Source: Metabacillus sediminilitoris (lineage in GTDB: Bacteria; Bacillota; Bacilli; Bacillales; Bacillaceae). From it: DNA of 64,000 bases. The stretch covers positions 4,163,501 through 4,227,500 of the forward strand of contig NZ_CP046266.1 in NCBI RefSeq assembly GCF_009720625.1. Direction: 5' to 3'. Shown piece by piece: positions 60,338 to 64,000 of this stretch. The notes beneath the pieces are model-generated. The model did not search any database and had not been told where the DNA came from. It was given only the letters and a program-made list of their open reading frames with translations. The first letter of the stretch is position 1; each line of letters opens with the position of its first letter. A program made the position numbers and the translations under genes.

Positions 60338-60567
60338 GGCTGTTTTCGCAAACTTTGTTGCTATATAACAAGTATTGGGAATGGTTGATTGGAACGAGTG
60401 TTGCTCGATGACCATGGGGCGGGCGTTGAGCCTACTCGGCGCTAGTGCCTGTAGGATCTCACCTGTCCCGATACTCCCACAGGAGTCTCGCACCTTACGC
60501 TCCAATCAACCTAAATAATTTTGTTCCAGGACCTTATATAAAAACAACAATCTTTTAGAAAAGAGCT
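60338..60567 (+). mobile_element. MITE-like element, copy E (diverged)
   Basis: 230 bp, the most diverged copy: start GGCTGTTTTC, end GAAAAGAGCT, with substitutions throughout and an inserted TTCCAGGACCTTATA-like stretch near its 3' end. Flanks AAAATAAA (60330-60337) and GAAATAAA (60568-60575) match at 7 of 8 positions. The rpmA terminator stem begins exactly after the right flanking octamer. Confidence 0.85.
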
Positions 60568-60575
60568 GAAATAAA

Positions 60576-60606
60576 AAAACTCTAACCTAAGTTAGGTTAG
60601 AGTTTT
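60576..60606 (-). terminator. Intrinsic terminator of rplU-prp-rpmA
   Basis: AAAACTCTAACCT (60576-60588) pairs perfectly with AGGTTAGAGTTTT (60594-60606), 5-base loop, A-run before and T-run on the minus strand. Confidence 0.9.
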
Positions 60607-60615
60607 CAAACGAAC

Positions 60616-61258
<643 letters not shown>

Positions 61259-61269
61259 TTCAAATAGCC

Positions 61270-61578
61270 TTACGCGTTGATTGTGTCAATCACAACTTTA
61301 GTGTATGGCTGACGGTGACCTTGTTTTTTGCGGTAGTTTTTCTTAGCTTTATATTTGAAGACAGTGATTTTCTTTTGACGACCGTGTTTTTCAACTTTAC
61401 CAGTTACAGTCGCTCCGTCAACAGTTGGGCTACCAACTTTAACGTTGTCTCCACCTACAAATAAAACTTTGTCAAACGTAACAGTTTCACCTTGTTCAGT
61501 ACCAAGCTTCTCAATATAGATAACTTGACCTTCTTCAACTTTAATTTGCTTTCCACCAGTTTCAATAATTGCGTACAT
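61270..61578 (-). CDS. rplU: 50S ribosomal protein L21
   Basis: A 102-residue ribosomal protein with [18 protein letters not shown] at the start, [19 protein letters not shown] in the middle and the basic [20 protein letters not shown] end, all diagnostic for L21; length equals B. subtilis L21. The ATG at 61578 is chosen over the in-frame GTG nine bases upstream, which lies in GGAGGTG. A structured leader and a SigA promoter precede it. First gene of the rplU-prp-rpmA operon. Confidence 0.98.
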   Translation of the reverse strand: MYAIIETGGKQIKVEEGQVIYIEKLGTEQGETVTFDKVLFVGGDNVKVGSPTVDGATVTGKVEKHGRQKKITVFKYKAKKNYRKKQGHRQPYTKVVIDTINA

Positions 61579-61587
61579 TCCTTGCAC

Positions 61588-61700
61588 CTCCTATAAACTC
61601 AGACTCGCCATAATCAGGTGAATGCAGCATATGTACTAACATTACTTTTACCTAATTTTGAGCGGTTGTAGCACGGGTGCGCTACAAATCATAACATTAA
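61588..61700 (-). promoter_or_regulatory. L21 leader RNA
   Basis: About 110 bases of untranslated leader between the promoter and rplU. It contains a hairpin GTAGC-GCACCC-GTGCTAC (near 61667-61685) and the segment ACCTGATTATGGCGAGTCTG, which I recall from the L21 leader family of Bacilli. Such leaders allow feedback by the ribosomal protein. The match is from memory. Confidence 0.65.
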
Positions 61701-61702
61701 CC

Positions 61703-61731
61703 ATAATATCAAAAACCTTTAAAATATGCAA
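61703..61731 (-). promoter_or_regulatory. SigA promoter of rplU
   Basis: TTGCAT (61731-61726), 17-bp spacer, TATTAT (61708-61703) on the minus strand, directly before the L21 leader. Confidence 0.75.
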
Positions 61732-61770
61732 CATATTTTTATGTTAACTTAGAGAGAGTATTAAAAAAAA

Positions 61771-61783
61771 CCACATGCTGTGG
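61771..61783 (-). terminator. Hairpin terminator after the RNase E/G gene
   Basis: CCACA/TGTGG stem with a 3-base loop, followed by eight T on the minus strand. The stem is short, but the T-run is strong. It separates the RNase gene from rplU. Confidence 0.6.
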
Positions 61784-61858
61784 CTTATACTGCTCTGGGA
61801 CAAACTGGCTTACCTCATCCTTTTGGATTGTTATTAGATGTAGGCGATTATTGGACTT

Positions 61859-63319
61859 TTAAATCTCCTTTATTCTATCCCTAATAGAAGCTAAATCACC
61901 TATCTGCTTTATTTGATATGTGGGTATTATACTAGATATTGTCGTACAGATCACTTTATATTTTAAAGCTTCTTCAAGCTGTTTTAAATGTTCCTCATTT
62001 TCACCTTTTATTAACCTAATAACATCTGTTGTTGCTTCAACCCAAATTGCCTCTTCATCCATAAATTGATGCTCCCAGAGCTCTCTTTCTAACTTATATG
62101 CAACCGCCTCTAAAGATGGAATTCGTCCTGTTCCATTACATGTTGGACAGTGATCAGTTAAACTTTCCTCTAACGGTCTGCGAACCTTCTTACGCGTTAT
62201 TTGTAAAATATTTAGTTCAGTAAAACCAAGTACTTTATGCTGGATTCGATCCTTCTTCATCTCATGTTTAACAGTTTCAACAATTGAAGACTTGTCTTCC
62301 TTATGCTTCATATCAATAAAATCAATTAAGATGATCCCGCTTATATTTCTTAGGCGGATTTGTTTTGCTATCTCGATCGCTGCTAATTGATTCGTTTTTA
62401 GAACGGTGTCACGCATCGATAATTTCCCGGAAAATTTTCCAGTATTAACGTCAATAATCGTCATTGCCTCTGTTCGTTCGATAATAATATAGGCGCCATT
62501 TTTCAACCAAACAATCTGTTTTAAAAGCTTGTCAATTTCTTGATCAATTTTGTAAGCGGAAAAAATTGATTCTTTCTTATCATGGTAAAGAACCGTTGAG
62601 CTTGGAAATTGCTTCTTTAATTTTTTAACACTCTCTATTTGATCACTTATTATTGTATCATCCGTTTGAATGGCAAGTTCATTTACTATTCGATCAACAA
62701 AAGTTCTTGCTTCAAATACACATATTGGTTTTTTGTGAGTCGATTTTTGCAAGTCCTGAAACTGTTTCTTTAGATTGATATATTCACTCTTTATTTCTTC
62801 TGCTGATTTTTCATAGCATTCAGTACGAAAAAGAAGCCCCTCATTTCCTTCGCAGAGCTCTTGTGCAATATATAATAATCTATTTCTCTCGTTTTCATTT
62901 GATACCTTTTTAGAAACAGCGACATAATCACCATACGGCATGTAAACCAATAGCTTTCCACTAAATTCGATATTGGTCGTGAGCTTCGGGCCCTTTTGGT
63001 CAGATCCCTCTTTCACTACCTGAACAAGAAGCTGCTCACCTTCACGTACGTATTGTGATATGGATGTCTGTGAGCTTGTATTTCCTTTTTGTTGAAATGT
63101 GATTAAATCATTGCGATGTAAATAGCCATTGTGCTTTAATCCTAAATCAACAAAAGCAGCCTGCATGCCAGGTAGAACCTTTGTTACACGACCAATATAG
63201 ATATTCCCAACTATTTCATTCTCAAATGAATATGTTTGATGAATTTCAGTAAGTTGGTTTTGTTCAGTAACCGCACAGCGAATTTCTTTCGTTTTTTCAT
63301 TTATGATCAGCTTTCTCAC
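61859..63319 (-). CDS. Ribonuclease E/G family protein
   Basis: A 486-residue RNase E/G catalytic-type protein. It begins with RKLIINEKTKEIRCAV, has an S1-like RNA-binding domain (about 35-125; VGNIYIGRVTKVLPGMQAAFVDLGLKHNGYLH), the DNase I-like catalytic domain with ITIIDVNTGKFSG near residue 290 (Mg2+-binding Asp), RNISGIILIDFIDM near 333, and the zinc-link CPTCNGTGRIPS near 400. It resembles RNase G in size, without the RNase E scaffold tail. B. subtilis lacks this family, while several other Bacillaceae have it between spoIVFB and rplU. Probable start GTG at 63319. Function inferred: RNA decay or rRNA processing. Confidence 0.88.
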   Translation of the reverse strand: MRKLIINEKTKEIRCAVTEQNQLTEIHQTYSFENEIVGNIYIGRVTKVLPGMQAAFVDLGLKHNGYLHRNDLITFQQKGNTSSQTSISQYVREGEQLLVQVVKEGSDQKGPKLTTNIEFSGKLLVYMPYGDYVAVSKKVSNENERNRLLYIAQELCEGNEGLLFRTECYEKSAEEIKSEYINLKKQFQDLQKSTHKKPICVFEARTFVDRIVNELAIQTDDTIISDQIESVKKLKKQFPSSTVLYHDKKESIFSAYKIDQEIDKLLKQIVWLKNGAYIIIERTEAMTIIDVNTGKFSGKLSMRDTVLKTNQLAAIEIAKQIRLRNISGIILIDFIDMKHKEDKSSIVETVKHEMKKDRIQHKVLGFTELNILQITRKKVRRPLEESLTDHCPTCNGTGRIPSLEAVAYKLERELWEHQFMDEEAIWVEATTDVIRLIKGENEEHLKQLEEALKYKVICTTISSIIPTYQIKQIGDLASIRDRIKEI

Positions 63320-63432
63320 TACATTTACCTTCTTTCTATGGCAAAAAGGGATCCATTTTTACACGTTTTTCATTTTCCCTTTGATTACTATACCACAGAA
63401 GAAATAAACCATTAAATTGATGAATGTGTACT

Positions 63433-64000
63433 TTAATAAGCATATACTAAGTCACCGATTTTTGAATCAGTAAGCTTGTTGGCAAAAAACGCATGAAGCA
63501 GTTCATTTTCATCCATTTCTGATATTTTTGTACCGTTTCGTTCAATCACGATTAAATGCTTACAGCCTCTTTGAAATTGAAGCAGTACATGATAAATAAG
63601 CTCAGATTCATCAACAACAATTGGTTTTAACTGATTTATCGTATCTTGCTTACCATAGTAACGCTCCATTAAAAATCGTAAAGTGCCATACATTCTATTC
63701 TTGTATTCATGATATAAGCTATAAATAAGAAATGTTGTTATAATCCACATGTTAAGAAAATTTGACGAAAAAATTAAAATCACTAGTACATAAAGGAATA
63801 AGAAACATATAGATGACACAATCATATAGAAATGTGCTTTTTTAAATGGCAAATAATTTGAGAAAAGGATAAATAATAACTTACCACCATCCAAAGGCCA
63901 AACAGGCAGTAAATTGAATAGTAAAATGGATACATTGTAGAACGTAAACAAGTGATAATCATCAACATTAACGACATTTGTTACAAAAAGTAAATGTGCT
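63433..64000 (-). CDS. spoIVFB: Stage IV sporulation protein FB (SpoIVFB), 5'-truncated by window edge
   Basis: Intramembrane site-2-type zinc metalloprotease that cuts pro-sigma-K in the outer forespore membrane. The last 188 codons are in the window, and the frame is open to the edge. Visible are FYNVSILLFNLLPVWPLDGGK, with the conserved Asp that completes the zinc site, two further membrane helices, FLMERYYGKQ, and the CBS-like C-terminal domain (YHVLLQFQRGCKHLIVIERNG, LDENEVLHA-like MDENELLHAFFANK). The HExxH helix lies outside the window. The end matches B. subtilis SpoIVFB closely. bofC, which restrains the signal to this protease, is also here. Confidence 0.93.
   Translation of the reverse strand, partial: AHLLFVTNVVNVDDYHLFTFYNVSILLFNLLPVWPLDGGKLLFILFSNYLPFKKAHFYMIVSSICFLFLYVLVILIFSSNFLNMWIITTFLIYSLYHEYKNRMYGTLRFLMERYYGKQDTINQLKPIVVDESELIYHVLLQFQRGCKHLIVIERNGTKISEMDENELLHAFFANKLTDSKIGDLVYAY

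Overview
This window comes from the chromosome of a low-G+C, endospore-forming member of the Bacillaceae. The evidence is the protein sequences, the gene order (which follows the yrhC-to-spoIVFB segment of Bacillus subtilis closely), the strong AGGAGGTG-type ribosome binding sites, and the sporulation genes spoVB, bofC, coxA, safA, spo0B, spoIVFB and an rsfA-like regulator. I cannot name the species. Almost all genes lie on the minus strand. I see no tRNA, rRNA, prophage, CRISPR array or complete insertion sequence.

Layout. 1-2.2 kb: end of yrhC, mtnN, a striking tandem array of 125-bp hairpin units, and yrzA. 2.3-8.6 kb: yrrS, pbpI, greA, udk, trmR, mltG. 9.0-15.6 kb: yrzB, ruvX, yrzL and alaS (with a T-box leader), then a permease-like protein, yrzQ, yrzR and yrrD. 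15.7-22.7 kb: recD2, a TPR protein, mnmA, a cysteine desulfurase, cymR and a YczE-like membrane protein. 22.8-26.7 kb: rarA, a candidate structured RNA, an rsfA-like gene, tcdA and 6S RNA. 26.7-30.4 kb: the hisS-aspS operon with its T-box. 30.5-38.6 kb: an SH3b amidase, dtd, relA, apt, recJ. 38.9-46.8 kb: comN, spoVB, yrbG, yrzE, yajC, tgt, queA, a DUF2905 gene, ruvB, ruvA. 47-50.6 kb: bofC, two small genes, coxA, safA. 50.9-56.3 kb: NAD synthesis genes nadB-nadC-nadA divergent from nifS-niaR. 56.5-64 kb: pheA, pheB, obg, spo0B, rpmA, prp, rplU (with leader), an RNase E/G gene and the end of spoIVFB.

How the genes work together. Main themes are tRNA charging and modification (alaS, hisS, aspS, mnmA with its sulfur donor, tcdA, trmR, tgt, queA, dtd), DNA repair and recombination (recD2, rarA, recJ, ruvAB, ruvX), the stringent response and purine salvage (relA, apt), NAD synthesis under a niacin-responsive repressor, and spore formation.

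The most unusual content is non-coding. Five copies of a roughly 220-bp element with GGCTCTTTTC-type terminal inverted repeats and near-perfect 8-bp target duplications look like a non-autonomous mobile element of ISL3 type, and all five lie 30 bp or less from intrinsic terminator hairpins. A second repeat family of long hairpins occupies other gaps. Compared with B. subtilis as I remember it, yrrT-mccA-mccB, trhP1-trhP2 (yrrN-yrrO) and secDF are absent from their usual places. Coordinates of starts were chosen by ribosome binding sites: in many genes a GTG inside the Shine-Dalgarno sequence lies in frame 9 bases upstream of the real start.
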